Origin: Elysia crispata
Lineage: Eukaryota; Mollusca; Gastropoda; Plakobranchidae
NCBI GenBank assembly: GCA_033675545.1
Contig: JAWDGP010005686.1
Location: 476,001 to 540,000 of the forward strand
Direction: 5' to 3'
Length of the DNA stretch: 64,000 bases
A program made the position numbers and the translations under genes. This document shows positions 38,801-53,100 of the stretch, one piece after another. The notes beneath the pieces were generated by a model. That model was not told the origin of the DNA, did no database searches, and was given only the letters and a program-made list of their open reading frames with translations. Within the stretch, counting starts at the first letter, position 1. Each line of letters opens with the position of its first letter.

Positions 38801-41800
38801 TTCTTAAAGAATGACCATGAAACATGCAACGACAATAACAACAATAACAACAACAACAACAACTAAAAAATATCCTATAAACAATAAACTTTTTGCAAAA
38901 TATGTTAAGATATATTACAATCATTTTGATCAATATGTCATGTCAATATTGACACAAAAATATCTACACAAAAATCAAATAACAATATTTAATCAAAGAT
39001 TTAAAGGGAGCAACAGGTTATATGCCTTACCTTTAGGAAAACTCATATCAAGAGCAACATCATAAGCCTCAGCAATGACTTGAATCGGTTCAGTATGCAC
39101 AACTCCCATAATGTTGTCTGCATCAGATATCTAAAATTTTATTTGAAAAAAAAAATCCTCCTTTAATCATTGAAGCATAACCACACAGCTATATACCTTA
39201 ATAACAGTAAACATCTAGTGTTTCGAAGCGATATCCTTTGCATTTTACATCCTCTTTGGGCCCAACATAATTATTACCCAAATTCCTCTTTATGGTATTT
39301 ACTAGATTGCTATTTTATTTATTTGTTTGATACAGACTATCTACAACAAGGAGATTTTTTTTCAGGGAACATAATTTGCATCAAAGCAAAATAAAATTTT
39401 ACCTTATTGCATTATTTTTTTTTTGTTGCAGATGCCGTTAAATGCAAAATAGTAATTGCTTTTCCTTCTCATTTCCTAACTTAAAAAGTGTTACTAAGAA
39501 TTATAGAATTGACCTACAGACTTTCCTTTTAAAAGTAAGAAGTTATGTACCAATTTATGAAAGAAAAAAAAACTAACATATTGTAATTAACTAGCTTCCA
39601 TCCTTTAAAAAATATACAAGCTTATTTAAGAGAATTTCCATACAATAGTTTCCAGTGCTTCTTGTACTTATTTTCTCATTTTAATCTATGATGGTCTATT
39701 TGTAACCATGCCTTTTCCCAACCCTTTGAGAACTTTCTATTAAAACTTACAGCTGCATGATCTTAACTGGTTTCCACAGCATCCATATGGTTTTTAAAAC
39801 TACAAAAAAAAATGTGAAAACATACCTTACAATATTTTTTTAAGAAATGTAAAAACCCTTCCAAAGGTGGTGCATGGACAGTCATCTGAATGATTTTCAT
39901 CAGATACAAATCAGTCCCTCCCAAGTTTTGATTATCCCCACCAGGAGAAAGAGTTTAGTTTCTCAACTGACATATACCCACTCAAGCCTTAGGTAGAGCT
40001 CACCTCCATCCGTATCATTTTCTTGCTGGTCTGAACAGCTTTCATAGCCCGGAAGTATGCCTGAAGTGGGTACTCAGAGAGAGGCTCCACAACTCCACTA
40101 TCTGCAGCTACTGTGAAGTCATCACCCAAGTTTTCCAAACCGCTGAGTTTCCATGCTACAGGCAATTGAGTACTATTTCGCAGATAAATTGTCTTTGTGT
40201 CTTTCCTGCATGTAAGTCAAACAAAATAGTCAAATTCTGTAGAAAATATGACAATAGGGTATAAGGAAAGAAAAAATGCTTTACATTATTTTCCCAAACA
40301 TGTTTATAGAAAAAAATATATGACAACCAATCCAATCACATTTAAATACATTGGTTTGAGCTTTTGAAGGGCAAAATTCTAAAAATCATCACAATCCTTG
40401 GACAATATTTGATGTTTTAAAACTGTATGATGAAGAGGAAATTATCTACTTGCCAATATTGTTGCTTTACATAATATATTATATGTCATCCCAATTTTTA
40501 GCACAATTTGCATGACATTAAGGACTTTCTTTAACCTGTTTGGTTTAAACTGAAATACAAAAAAAAGTCAAATTAGTTTAATTCTTAAATTTTTCTTATC
40601 TTCATATTTCAAAAGACCTATGACTGTTGACAAAGATAACCTTATTGGTTTTTAAACAACCAGGACAAAAAACATTTTGTTATTAACACACACACACACA
40701 TTTTTTTTTTTTTTAAAATAAGAAAGGTTCAACATCAATGAAGAACATAATTTTTATTTTTGTTTTTATAGTTTTTATGAGTGAACAGATAGCCACCTGC
40801 CCATCTTTTTGACAGATGTTATCAGCTACTGACCTGTGAAGTAAGACTTTGTCAAAATGCAATTGCTTCTTGTCCAGCTCTAGCTCAGGTCGGAATCCAT
40901 CACAGCACACTTTAAAAACAATGGGCTCAGGGTTTTCCCGCACACAACACACAATTGCATCCTCAAAGTGGCCAGGAGCTGATAAGTTAATGACCCAAAA
41001 AGGTATACAAAAGTAGTCTCTTACATAAAAATCTCTCTATGTGATGCTTTAGTTCCTATATATATCAATCTTAGGCTTTAGAGAACATAAGATGCATCAA
41101 GAGTTTCTTACAGAAAAACCATCCAGGCTTGTTTTGAACAAGAGATGACTATAATTATAAATCGCCCATATCAGGGCCTATTTTATTGCTTGTAAATAGA
41201 ATATTTTTATCAGAGAATACTAAATTTGTAGTTCTTTTCTCTCTTTTTTGAAAAGTAATAATGATTGCACATTGACAAAATGCCAAATGAAATTCCAATA
41301 AGTTTGATTTACTGAGCCTGCCTCAAACAAATTATTTTACTTATTTACATTTCCTTTAATTAAAGAATTAACTTAATTAAAAAAATTTGAGTTTTGTTTT
41401 TGTTTTGTTTTAAAAATAGCATGGAAGAATAAAAAGGGCCAGAAAAACAATAGATAAGGAAGATTTTGATCATTCTTTTTAAATGTTATATTTCTAGGCG
41501 ATTTTTTTCAACCTCCCCGTAAATAAAGAGTCTAAAATAAGTACTAAAATTAAAGACAAGATCTTCTGGGAATATCTATAAGAGTTAGCTTAACTTCATT
41601 TGATCCACTATAAATAAGTGCAATCAGCTTCTTCATTGCTTGATGGTGTAAAATAAGCAACCTGGACTTGAGCAAGCAAACTTCAGTTTAAAATATAAGG
41701 TCTAAAAACCATTTTTATGATTACTTAGAGCTGTATAAATTTATTTTTAAGATAGTGCTTAAAATGGTATTAACACCCTTATAATTCGTTTTTATATCTA

Positions 41801-42150
41801 TCCTCATCAGACTGTTAAATTGATTGAATTGAGACAATCTTGATAGGTTTATATGCAAAAGAACAATGCAACAACAACAACAAAAAAATTAAAAAGTTAT
41901 TTTAGATTGCCGTAGGAAATGTGATGAGATCAACTATTGGCCTTTCTGATCCATGGAACTATAAAAAGGATGGAAACTACAATCTCTCAATTTTTTTACA
42001 CTTGGGGAATCTGTGCCAGCCAGAAGAACCAATAATGCAGGGAAAGTGGGGAACAGTCATCTTACTGAGTATAGCAGTATTCCTCTGAACAGAACCTCTA
42101 CCTCTTCTTTCTATTTTACTGCTACTTTTACCACTACTTGTACTGCTAAA

Positions 42151-42181
<31 letters not shown>

Positions 42182-42493
42182 CTTCTACGACTACGACTAC
42201 GACTACGACTACGACTACTACGACGACCCAGCGACTACGACGACCCACCACCCACCACCCACCACCACCACCCACCACCACGACTCACCCACCCAGCTAC
42301 TCACTCACTACCTACCTACCCACCTACCACCTACGGCTACCTACCACTACCTACTACTACCACCAACTAATTCACCTACCTACCACCTACCACCCACTAC
42401 GACCTTACCTACGGCTACCTACCTACCTACCTACCAACCTACTACTACCAGCTACTACTACCACTACTACGACTACGACGACGACGACGACTA

Positions 42494-42525
<32 letters not shown>

Positions 42526-42546
42526 ACGACTACGACTACGACTACG

Positions 42547-42598
<52 letters not shown>

Positions 42599-45500
42599 GA
42601 ATTTATCCAAGTTTTAAAAAATTAATGCAACTGAAATCAAAGAATAATGACAAATTTTTTGTAATGCGTTCAAACCCATTGTCGAAATTCCAACAAAAAA
42701 ATGTTCATTTTTTTCAAAATATTAAAATATTGCTTTTATGAAACGGAACATAAACCACTACTCTTCTCACATTGTTCTTCTTCAACAAAAAGTTGATTCT
42801 TTAATTGAGGGAGTGATGAAATTTGCTCTACACTTTTACGATCTGCCTTTCCTTCACTCTTTGACACACTTGGAGTTTTAATCACTGCTTCACTTCCACT
42901 TTGACTCAAGTTAACCAATGAGGCAGGCATAGAAATATTTGGTGATTCTTTGCTACTAACAGCAAACTTTGAGGAAGTTTCATTCACTTGTGCCATTTTC
43001 CCTTGTACTAACAGTGACTCATCATTAGTTTCATCTTGAACTGGTGACTTCAATATGGTGGCAGCTAATAAAGAATCATAAAGACAAGAGCATCCAAGAA
43101 TTTATTTTGTGGAATGGTCTGTTTTTTGTCATTTTGTTTTGCATGTGCATAATTTACCTAGTATCACATTTAGCATGTGTTCAAAGTAAATACTACAGAT
43201 TAAGTTGTAGGCCTGTTCCTTTTTAGCCTGCCTCTGTCTGTCTGTCGGTCTCTCCTGTGTTGTTTCTTTTTTTAGTCCGTAGTTATAAAGTTGTATGCCT
43301 GTCTCTGACTAGACCCCCCCCCCTCTCTCTCTCCCTCTCTTTCTTCACAATCTTTCCTTCCTTCTTTTCCTACCTCTCTGTCTCTTAATCTTTGAGTTTT
43401 CAAGAATCCATTTTCTCTCAAAGGATTTTAAAATGTTCCTTTCTTCCACATGTTTAAATTTCTACTTGGCAAATAGCATTAAACATACACAATAATTTGA
43501 AAATTATCTGCTTTTCTATATATAAGTATAGTTTGTCTATTTCCTTCTTCTCCTTTTCATTTGCTCTCTTATTCTTACTTTTTGGATAGGCCCACACTGA
43601 CAGCTTCTCTGATTGTCCTGGTTTCAGCAACATGGTCGGAGGCTCCAGGAGGTATGTCTCTCCTTTACTGTCATTTAGGAAACAAAAGCTGATATCTGCC
43701 TCCAGTGGGGAGGTGTTCAGTATTGTGAAAGTCTCCATATTCTCTGGATACTTGTTCTCACGGTACCTATTTAGATGATTAAATAATATTCTCCATTGAT
43801 TTAAATTACCATGAAACTAAAACAAACTGATGTACAAATAAAAGTAAAAAAAAAATAACTTACTTCTATGCACTAAAGCCTCTCAATCAAAATTTTGTTT
43901 TTTCAACTTTCACAGGCGAATAGGCTATCACCTGGTAACTGCCTTGAAAATGTTTTCCACATTAAAGGTGTTATTGCAAATGGCGCTATAAATATATCCT
44001 AAGAGAACTTGGAGTTCGAATTAACTTGCTTATTTTTTTTTTTAATTGACCTATTTCTCCACAAGCTAAATGCATGCATTGCTTTAACTATGACATTTTT
44101 CACAAAAATTAAAGTTAAGCTATGTCAAAACTTAAAGGACACTGATGAGTTCTACATTAAATTCTGTATAATTTTTTTCTCAGGAGCTTAAGCTAATTTC
44201 TTCAATGTTACACATCTTACATTTGCATAATAGTCATGAAAATTACACAGGCTAACCAAAGAGAAAGAACCGTTTATGAAAGTGAATTAGCTCACCCAGC
44301 ACAGACACCAAGTTTAATCGGCTGCCCTATTACTTCTGTTGCAGACCACAAGAATACTTGGCTTTAACTTTGAACATCTATTTTACTTTCCAAACCAACA
44401 TTTAGTAGTCTAAATCAAGTTTATAGGGAAAGGAAACTACTCTTCTTTTCAACATTTGTTCGGTGCCAATCTAGATCTAGCTGAGCCTTTGTTTGGCTAT
44501 TGAAAAAAGTTAGATCTTAACTAGATCTAGATCTGGCCTTGAATGAGTAAAAAATTACCAAGTGGATTTTTCAATCTCCCCTTTTTTGTCGTCTGATTAT
44601 TTTATAAATACAACAGTTTAAAAAAGTACATTTTCTTTTCTTTTCTTTTTCCATCAAAATTAGGTGTATCAGTATTGTTACATTGTGGGAATTTTTTTTT
44701 TCAAAATGGGCATGTCCCAAGATAATTCATACAAAAAAAAAATTATAAAAACTTAATTCCCAAACTTACAAGCAGGACAGCTTAGATAGATATCTACTGA
44801 CACAGCAAATTATTTATACTTTTACATAAATATATTTTTGAAACATAATCTTTTAAATTTACCTAAAAAAAGGCCAGTGGCTCAGAGCATTTTTTTCTGA
44901 ATGGAGCCAGTGCTGAGTGAGTTGAAATTCTTTAAACAGTAAAATAATATTTTTATATTTCTTCTAAATGAGAAGATAAGAACCTATTGTTATAATAAAT
45001 AATAATAATAAAAAAAAAATAATAATATAGCACCCAAACTCAAGGAGGAGTAGGCTCAGAGAACTTTACATTAAAAGCCATAAGGTAAGTTACAAGTGTA
45101 TTTTGTATAATTCTATCTAAAGAAAAAATCTGAAGAACTTTCTATATGTTGTATATGAATACTTAGCACAGACAGAAGTAATAAAATAGCATTATAAACA
45201 TTTGAAAGATTTAATGACTGAAACCGGCTTCACCTAAAAAAAACATTTCCCAAGAACAGACCAAGTGTAATGCCCCTAGAAAGAGGGGATTACATTTTAA
45301 CAAAATGTTTAATTACATAATAAAAAGGAAATCAGAAAGCCATATTTTAAGAGATGATAGAGCGAAAAAGTAAATTTTCTTTTTGAACAAACTGACTGAC
45401 TTTATTTCTTTAAGATAATTCGGAAGCAAGTTCTATACCTTGTGGGCAGAAGGAGAAAAAGCTTCAAACATAATTTTTAGGTTTTTTTTTGATGAATTGA

Positions 45501-48500
45501 TAATCAGTTTGGTTCACTTGAAGATCGTAGTGAATGTTTCGAGTTGTAAATAGATAGAAAATTTTGCAAATAGCAGGGAGGATTCCCATCTAAAGATTTA
45601 TTACTTGTTAAAATTTTATCCATCATTATTTTTCGACACATAACCAGTGTTGTGCCTCCATGGCCCATTTCACGTTTCTTGCAAATTAACCTTGCAGTGC
45701 TGTTTTGGGCAATTTGAAGCTTTTTCAACATTTCTTTCGTGGTGCCAAAGAAGAGTAAATTGCAATAATCAAGTTTTGATAAGACTAATGTACTGGCAAT
45801 CAATTCAGTGATTTCAGTTGGCAACAAATGTCTAATTTTGTTAATATTATGTATCTCAAAATATACTTTCTTAGTCATTCGATTTACAGTAGATAACATG
45901 GAAAGGTAAGAATCAAAGGAAATTCCTACATTTTTACTGTTTTTGAAATCTCGATGGAGTTATTTCCTATATTTAAACAAGTTCCATCTTGTTTTCATTA
46001 GGAGGATGTTTATTCCTATTCATCTTATTGCTACAGAAGTCACGCTTTGCTGCATTTTTCCAAATAGATTTTTCATGTTCTTAGGCACACATGGTCTGTA
46101 TATCTGATTGTTGTAAGCATAAAAAATAACGTATAATAGACGATATTGTTTAATTTTTTTCAAACGAGTAATGTAGCTATTATTAAGCATACTTTCAGGA
46201 ATTCATTTTGTGTAAGACAGTGGGTCAAGTATCAAGTGTATTACAATGCACTCACTTCTCTCTGGACTTGCCAACCAGCAAAGGGCCAAAGTGGAAAGTT
46301 TCTTGCATGAGAATATATTTCTTGTGGACAATTTCATCACTTCGACGATTTTTTTTACGACTTGGAAAGACAATCCTGCATCAATAAATTAAAAATTTTA
46401 TGTTAAACTTTCCATAAAAAGGTCATTGAAAATGTGTCTTAAAAGCTCATATATTCATGTAACCTAATACATAACAAATAAGCAATATGTGTTTTGAAGA
46501 AGATACTGTTTGGGCCATCATCTACACATGTTGGCTCTTCTATATATAAAAAAAAACCTTCATAGAGCAAGGTATGAAAAATCTTACCAGGGGCAAGGTA
46601 TCCAACAATCTTTGAGTGCCAGTGCAGACAAAAATGCCTAAAAGGTATTGCTATATTTCTTCATATAAAGGGATTTTCCATTGTTTGACATGGCTTATAT
46701 ATTTGGTCCTTTTGAAAATTTTACCTAAAACAACTTCTAAAACAACAACAAAAGATTTGTGAAACAGGAGTGCTAACCAGCACCAGATTTGTGATGTACA
46801 TCACAAAAGCCACATAATTCTGATAAACATCATGTAAAGTAGGTTCCTTAAAAAAAGAGATATACACTATCCATTCGCTTTCTTTTCAGTATCAATGCAG
46901 TGAATAATTGAACATAGTCATTATACATTGAATATTAACATTTGTTATTGTACGAGTAAAAGCACTGTGTGCATTTGCATTGTAGTCATTAAAATATATA
47001 TGTCTTCATTAATTTGTAGAGAACATGCAAGATGTCTACAGAAAAAAGAGTAAAAAACATTTTGTTGTCAAAACCCAGACTAAAGTAAAATTACTGGTAT
47101 AATATATGGCAATATCCCCAGCTTGATGGAAAGCTCTATCCCTATATCATTTCTGTAACCAATTTAAAAAAAAATTAGGTATTAAAGTATTAATAGCTAC
47201 AGAATCTCTTGCTAGATGTTCTCTACACTGTATGTATCTACAATACCTGACATATTTTTTCAAATCGCGAAGAGGTATATAACCTGAAAAAGCATTATGT
47301 GCAGATTCCAGAATTAAGTTTTTTTCAAGTTGAAAGATTGTTTGATACTCAAATTTCAAACTAAAATTCTTTTTGGTCGTGAATATATTATATTAAGATG
47401 CTGGGTTTTTTCCAAAGCCCTATAACATCCAGCCACCACAATGCCTGAAGTTACCTTGGTTCTTTACTAATGGTGGGAAAGGCACACACACCACGACAAA
47501 ACATCTGGTAGCGTCGCCTCGTCCCTACAATCTCAAAATTTAGTGTCTGGTCAAATTGGCCAAGATCATCAGAGCTAAAGCGAAGCTTCAGAGTGACTTC
47601 TCCACCTGCTGGCACAGTCCATCTGAAAATGGTCAGCCTGAAATCATAACAGAAAAAAAAATATATGAGAGACATATGGTCTTGAAATTAGCATTATGAG
47701 TTAATATTTTAAATACAGTAAATTCAACAACTTAAAAGTAGTAATAATATAAAGCATTACTTTCAGAGAGAATAAATTCATTTTTATATGATGTCAACCA
47801 ATCTTTGATAATGAAGGGTTTATTTTAAAAAATAAAAATTTGGGTTGCGTGGTTTAGAAATCAATTCATTGAGACTAGATGGAAAAAAATAAAGGGACTT
47901 AATTAACACAAAAATGTTAAATAAATAAAAAAAAATATGTTACACATTTTTCTATAAGGTGGGTAAGGACTTGCAGAATTAGGATTCTAGAGTTAAGAGA
48001 GACGTGCTTGATTTCACGATACAAAAAGAAATAGTTATGAAATCTTGCAATTTTGATATACATAAAGCTGGATGAAAATGGCAATGATCTGCATAGTGAA
48101 AAAAATATTGATTTATTAAGTGGAAATCATATAATGTATTTTTGCACCCAAACCATGCAATTTGAAAACGTGTTTGATGTTTTTTTCATTGATCTAAGGA
48201 ATGTAAACTTTACATGAGCAGACTATTTAGGTCCTCAAATCTAATTTTAAAAAGAATGTTTTCAAGACCAAGAATAGATACACCAAATTTAATAATTCCC
48301 AAAAGCACATGATAATCAAGAAAATTTTAACCTGATACCTTTGTAAAGGTGAATAAAAATTCAATAGTATTTCTAAAAAATGTAAAGATCTCAAAGAAAA
48401 TTCTGAACAAGTTAATAAATTATGCATTTTGAAATTTAAAAAAAAATATCATAAGCAACTATTATAGCAACGGTGATGCTGTTAATTGAAATTAGCCAAG

Positions 48501-48590
48501 ACGAAGAACCAGAGATGGGGTATAAATAGTAGTTGTATAAGAAACAGCAGCAGTAAAAGTTGTGGTGGTGGTAGTAGAAGTAGTTGTAGT

Positions 48591-48626
<36 letters not shown>

Positions 48627-49916
48627 GGTAGTAGTACTAGTAGCAGTCCCCGACCATTACTTTGTATGTTACATTTTGAATAAATAGCAAATGAATATCT
48701 TATTTTGATAGGAAACATTAATGTATTACACACCCACGCCCTTTTGTGCTGATTCTTAAGAATTAAAAAAAAAAAAAAAAAAATTCAGTTCAGTTGGAAG
48801 ATATAGTAAGAAAATGGTTTATCATACTTGCTTTAAAAATTGATTAAATAAAACAATTCATAAAAGTTTGTAAAGAATGACTCATGCAAGGCTGATTCAC
48901 GATAACTAAGGTGAAATTCATCTTATAAGAAAGAAAAAAGAAAATTTTATCATGAATGTCTTTTTTTCTTATTTCCTTTGGAGTACCATTCAAGCCGATG
49001 TTGCAAAATAAATGTGATGATTAACAATTACTTTTGCCATATGATTTGGTTTTTAAGCAAGCACAGTTAAGAAAGACTTTTGTTAAAGAAAATATTATAA
49101 TGCACCTTCAAAAATTAGGAAATTAAATTTGAATTTGTAATAAGCAAAAAGAAATTTTTCTCTGTTGTTTTACTATTTGACAGCCTTTGTTTAATGCGTT
49201 TACTCCTTGCTAAACTGGATGAAATCAACTGATTTTGAACGCATCAAACTTGATGATTGTACATAAAAGTTAAATAAGTACTATTACATGCAAAAATATT
49301 CTCCATCCACTCCTTGGCTGCAATATTTCTCATGAGGTACTCTGATAATTTATTAAGTGACTCTACACAATTTTTAATCAAGCTTGAATTAACAGTTTTG
49401 ACCAATAGCTTCCTTCTCAACTGTAATACTGTATAGCTTTAAACTTCGATCTTGGCACTTTCTTAATATAAACAAAGAAATCTAACATAGGAAAAACCAA
49501 CAACCAAAACCCCTAACGCATGCCCTTTATCATGACCAGCATAACATCATTTACAAGCAGTGACTCTAAAATTCTGAGAAAGAATGCTCAGTCCTGCTTA
49601 ATATTAGTTTAATTTGAAATTTGCATTCTATTCACTATTTGTGGCTAATCTTTTAGGTAAAGCTAACTGATTTGTAGGTATAATATATTTTATCACATTT
49701 CAATTCTTGTGCACAAATACATAACATGCTACTAAAAGTTTTATGATCAGTTCTTGGGTTAATTTAGGTTAAGATATAAATTATTGAATAGTCTGTAACG
49801 TTAAAAAAAAATCAAGTAAGACACATATACATGTACACCCATGTTTTTTCATAATTGAAATAGAAGGATAGAAGAAAAAAAATTATCGTTAAAAATAGAT
49901 TGAAAAACGCGAATAT

Positions 49917-50004
<88 letters not shown>

Positions 50005-50038
50005 ATAGATTGATAGATAGATACATAGATAGATAGAT

Positions 50039-50077
<39 letters not shown>

Positions 50078-50141
50078 TAGAAGTAAATAGATTGATAGAT
50101 AGATAGATACATAGATAGACAGACCCAGAGAGAGAGAAGAG

Positions 50142-50192
<51 letters not shown>

Positions 50193-53100
50193 GAGAAAGA
50201 AATTTATTCATTTATTACAACCCAAATTAATATTATTGAATCTGCTTTCCCATCTGTATTTACTTGCAGAGTTTTAATTTTTTTTACATCCTAATCGTGT
50301 TACTCATGTCTTTGTAAAATTCCATAAACATTGAAGAGAGACTGCAGGTATGGTAAGTTTTAACTTTCAATGTGCGTCAGACTGTTTCAATTAAAATTTC
50401 TTTAAAATTTTGTTAAATATTAAAGGACTTCACCACAATCCACTGAACAAAGGAAATGAACGAAAATAGAGGACAAGACTGTTTTATACAGAATGATTAT
50501 CTTTATAGATTACTCTGTTGTTTTTTTTACTTCTGAGAATAAAAAAAAAGTATCTTGCATTTATCATTTAACTTGCAGTCCTCAAGTCTGCCATTCCTTA
50601 AGAATTTTCAAGCATTGTCCTGCTCAACGTTTATGTAAAGTGTTGATCTAAACATGCTATACAGCTTGAAACAAGTTACATTACACTGGTTAGGCAATTT
50701 TATTGACATTAATAGAAGTAAGTGACTAAAGCAAGGCACAAAATAATAAATTTGTTACAGACAACACACTGGCTTGATCTGACGACTTGTTTTGGACATT
50801 TATGAAATATGGTGATCAAAACATGCCACAAATTACAGGAGTCAAGTGTCATCACACACTGGCTCAACCTGGCAAGAAAATTATTCACTTACGGCTTGGC
50901 AGGGGCTTTCTCCTCAATGATGGACTGTACACCTAGCCTGCTGCTGTTAAAGCAAAGATAAATCACAAGTAGTTCTAAATTATTTTACCATTCCCTGTTT
51001 CTCTTTCACTTCCAAAGGATACAAACATGCAGGTAACGTATGAAAAGAAGAAAGAAAAAAGAGGAAAGATCTTACATTGTTATAAGTAGCTTACACTTAA
51101 TTAGAAAAAAAAAACATCCAGCTTTTTGCACTCGAAAGAATTGCATATGAATGGAATAGAAAGATAGTCCAGGAAAAATGTATAAACATTCTTGAAGAGA
51201 TGTGATGCAAAAATAAAAGAGTTTATGAACAGAACATTGATTTTACCAGCTTCCAACAAAACACATTGCAATTACATAGCCACAGACTCATTCAGCAAGC
51301 AAAATTGCAGTATTTTACTGATACATTAAAATTCATAAGTGAATTGTGTGACACCTTTAAACCCAACTGTAAAACTCTATGTACATTTGGATGAAATTTT
51401 AAAAAAATTTCCTTCAAGATAAAAAAAACCCCTGAAACATAATAGGAAAAAAAGACTAAGAGAAAATCATTTTTTACTGAAAGTTAATCTCTGAATTTCA
51501 GTATTCAGTTTAAGTAAATCAAATAGTAAGAAAAAGAAAGGATATTGCTGAAGTACCTCTCCATTTTTTTAAATTCTTAAATTGCATGAAGAGAAAAGAA
51601 GGAAAGAAACAACTAAGAGTTGATTGAAAATTTTGTATCAATCAACACATCTCAAAAGCAACCAACTTAAAATGATATTGATATTTTGCCATACAGAATT
51701 TTGGTGTTACATTTGTTATTCATAATCAATGTGTAAGTTCTTAGTACTCTAGCATGTCTCTAGATATCTACTACTACGCATACCTTGCTCCTTCCCTTGA
51801 GGATGCTCTTGTGGTTGGCCTAACCACAAGAAAGGGGAATTGAAGGTCAAGTTGAGAATTGTCTTTATAAGTTTATATCTTTCAGTTTTTTTGGGAGGCT
51901 TAAGTTGATGTTCGTTTTAAAGCCAATACTTCTTTTTAAAGGTAAAATAATAACTGTGACAAAAATAATATTAATGCAGCTACGTAAAGAAATTGCTAAA
52001 AAATTTCATAAGAGATGACGTCCTGTACAAACTACTGCAACAAGCATTAACATATTTTGCTACTTTTTGTGTTGAAAGCTTGAAAATATTTTATAAAGTA
52101 TAATTTATGAGTTGTACTGGGATGGACCTTAAAATTTCCATATTAAAAGGTATTGATTTTTTTTTAATGTAACTTTTCTGACCTTGTAAATGCTAAGAAT
52201 TGCAAGAAATCATCAAAGTTTTCTGGAAAGTATACAACTTTTTGAGTCTTCAGCCACTATGAAAAAGTGGAGAGAGTCAATTTTTTAAATATTTCAGGTC
52301 CAATTTTCAAATCGAATACTTTTCCATAGTCAAAGAACATGTCTGAATAGAGAACAGCAACAGAAAGTAAATAAAATTATGAATCAGATCATAATTAATT
52401 AAATAAAAAACAACAGGAGAATATATTTAAAATAAAACTGGTATCAAGATCAGCTGAAAATTGTATGAAATATCACAAACTTCTACAAGAATTGCCATAT
52501 TTACAAATTATGTTAGCTTTGTTCCTTACCTCATTGTGTCCCCGTCTGAGACAGGAGTTGTTTGCCCTGGAGGAGGAGAAGACACCACTGCAGAGTTACG
52601 CCTTGGCATCCTTTTCCGTTCTGCACTCCGCTTTCTGTCTGCTTTACCATCTGTGCTACTGCGTCCTTTCTCTGCCCCCAAAGGTGTGTTTGCTCCTTTG
52701 GTTCCCTTACCCTTTGTAGGAGTGGGTTGCTCATCTTTAATCTTGTCTGGTGTACCAGCATTTTCTTCCTCGCCATCACCTTCTTTTGCCTTATCTTCTT
52801 GTCCAATATTTCTGCAGAGTAACGAAAAAAAAATAATAAGAGAACACTGGGGTATAAGTCATTTTTAATTGTGCGGATGAGTGAAAACATTCCTGATGAC
52901 TTTTCTTGGAAAGGAGGAGGAAGCTGGGTCCTGGCTTTGAATCAAGGTAATGAACTGTGTGAATCGCCAACTTGCCATTTTCTTGTAGAATGTGCTCTCA
53001 TGGCTTCATTGTATGTTGCTGATTAAGCAGCAAAACTGTTATAAAATTAGACTATTTACTCTCTATCTCAGCATTATAGAGTAAAACAATCATGGATTTA

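Larger units (their letters stand above)
43767..46255. other. Intron 14 of HYDIN (2.5 kb)
   Basis: It contains MITE-like copy 2 (44287-44925), a short (AAT)n tract near 44993-45027 and a decayed LINE end (45504-45960). I see no other structure. Confidence 0.6.
47638..50892. other. Intron 12 of HYDIN (3.3 kb)
   Basis: AT-rich; contains the (GTA/GCA)n tract at 48537-48641 and the compound AG/GATA array at 49918-50200. No exon or RNA gene recognised. Confidence 0.5.

Noticed and set aside
42013-42600. A 195-residue plus-strand frame, very threonine-rich
   Set aside because: It is a by-product of the degenerate ACx triplet array. No splice or start context, no non-repetitive protein sequence, and it lies within a HYDIN intron.
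52461-52890. Several long frames on both strands over the linker exon
   Set aside because: They are shadows of HYDIN exon 10. Only the phase joining PDD-P to the downstream exon gives a consistent frame with splice sites.
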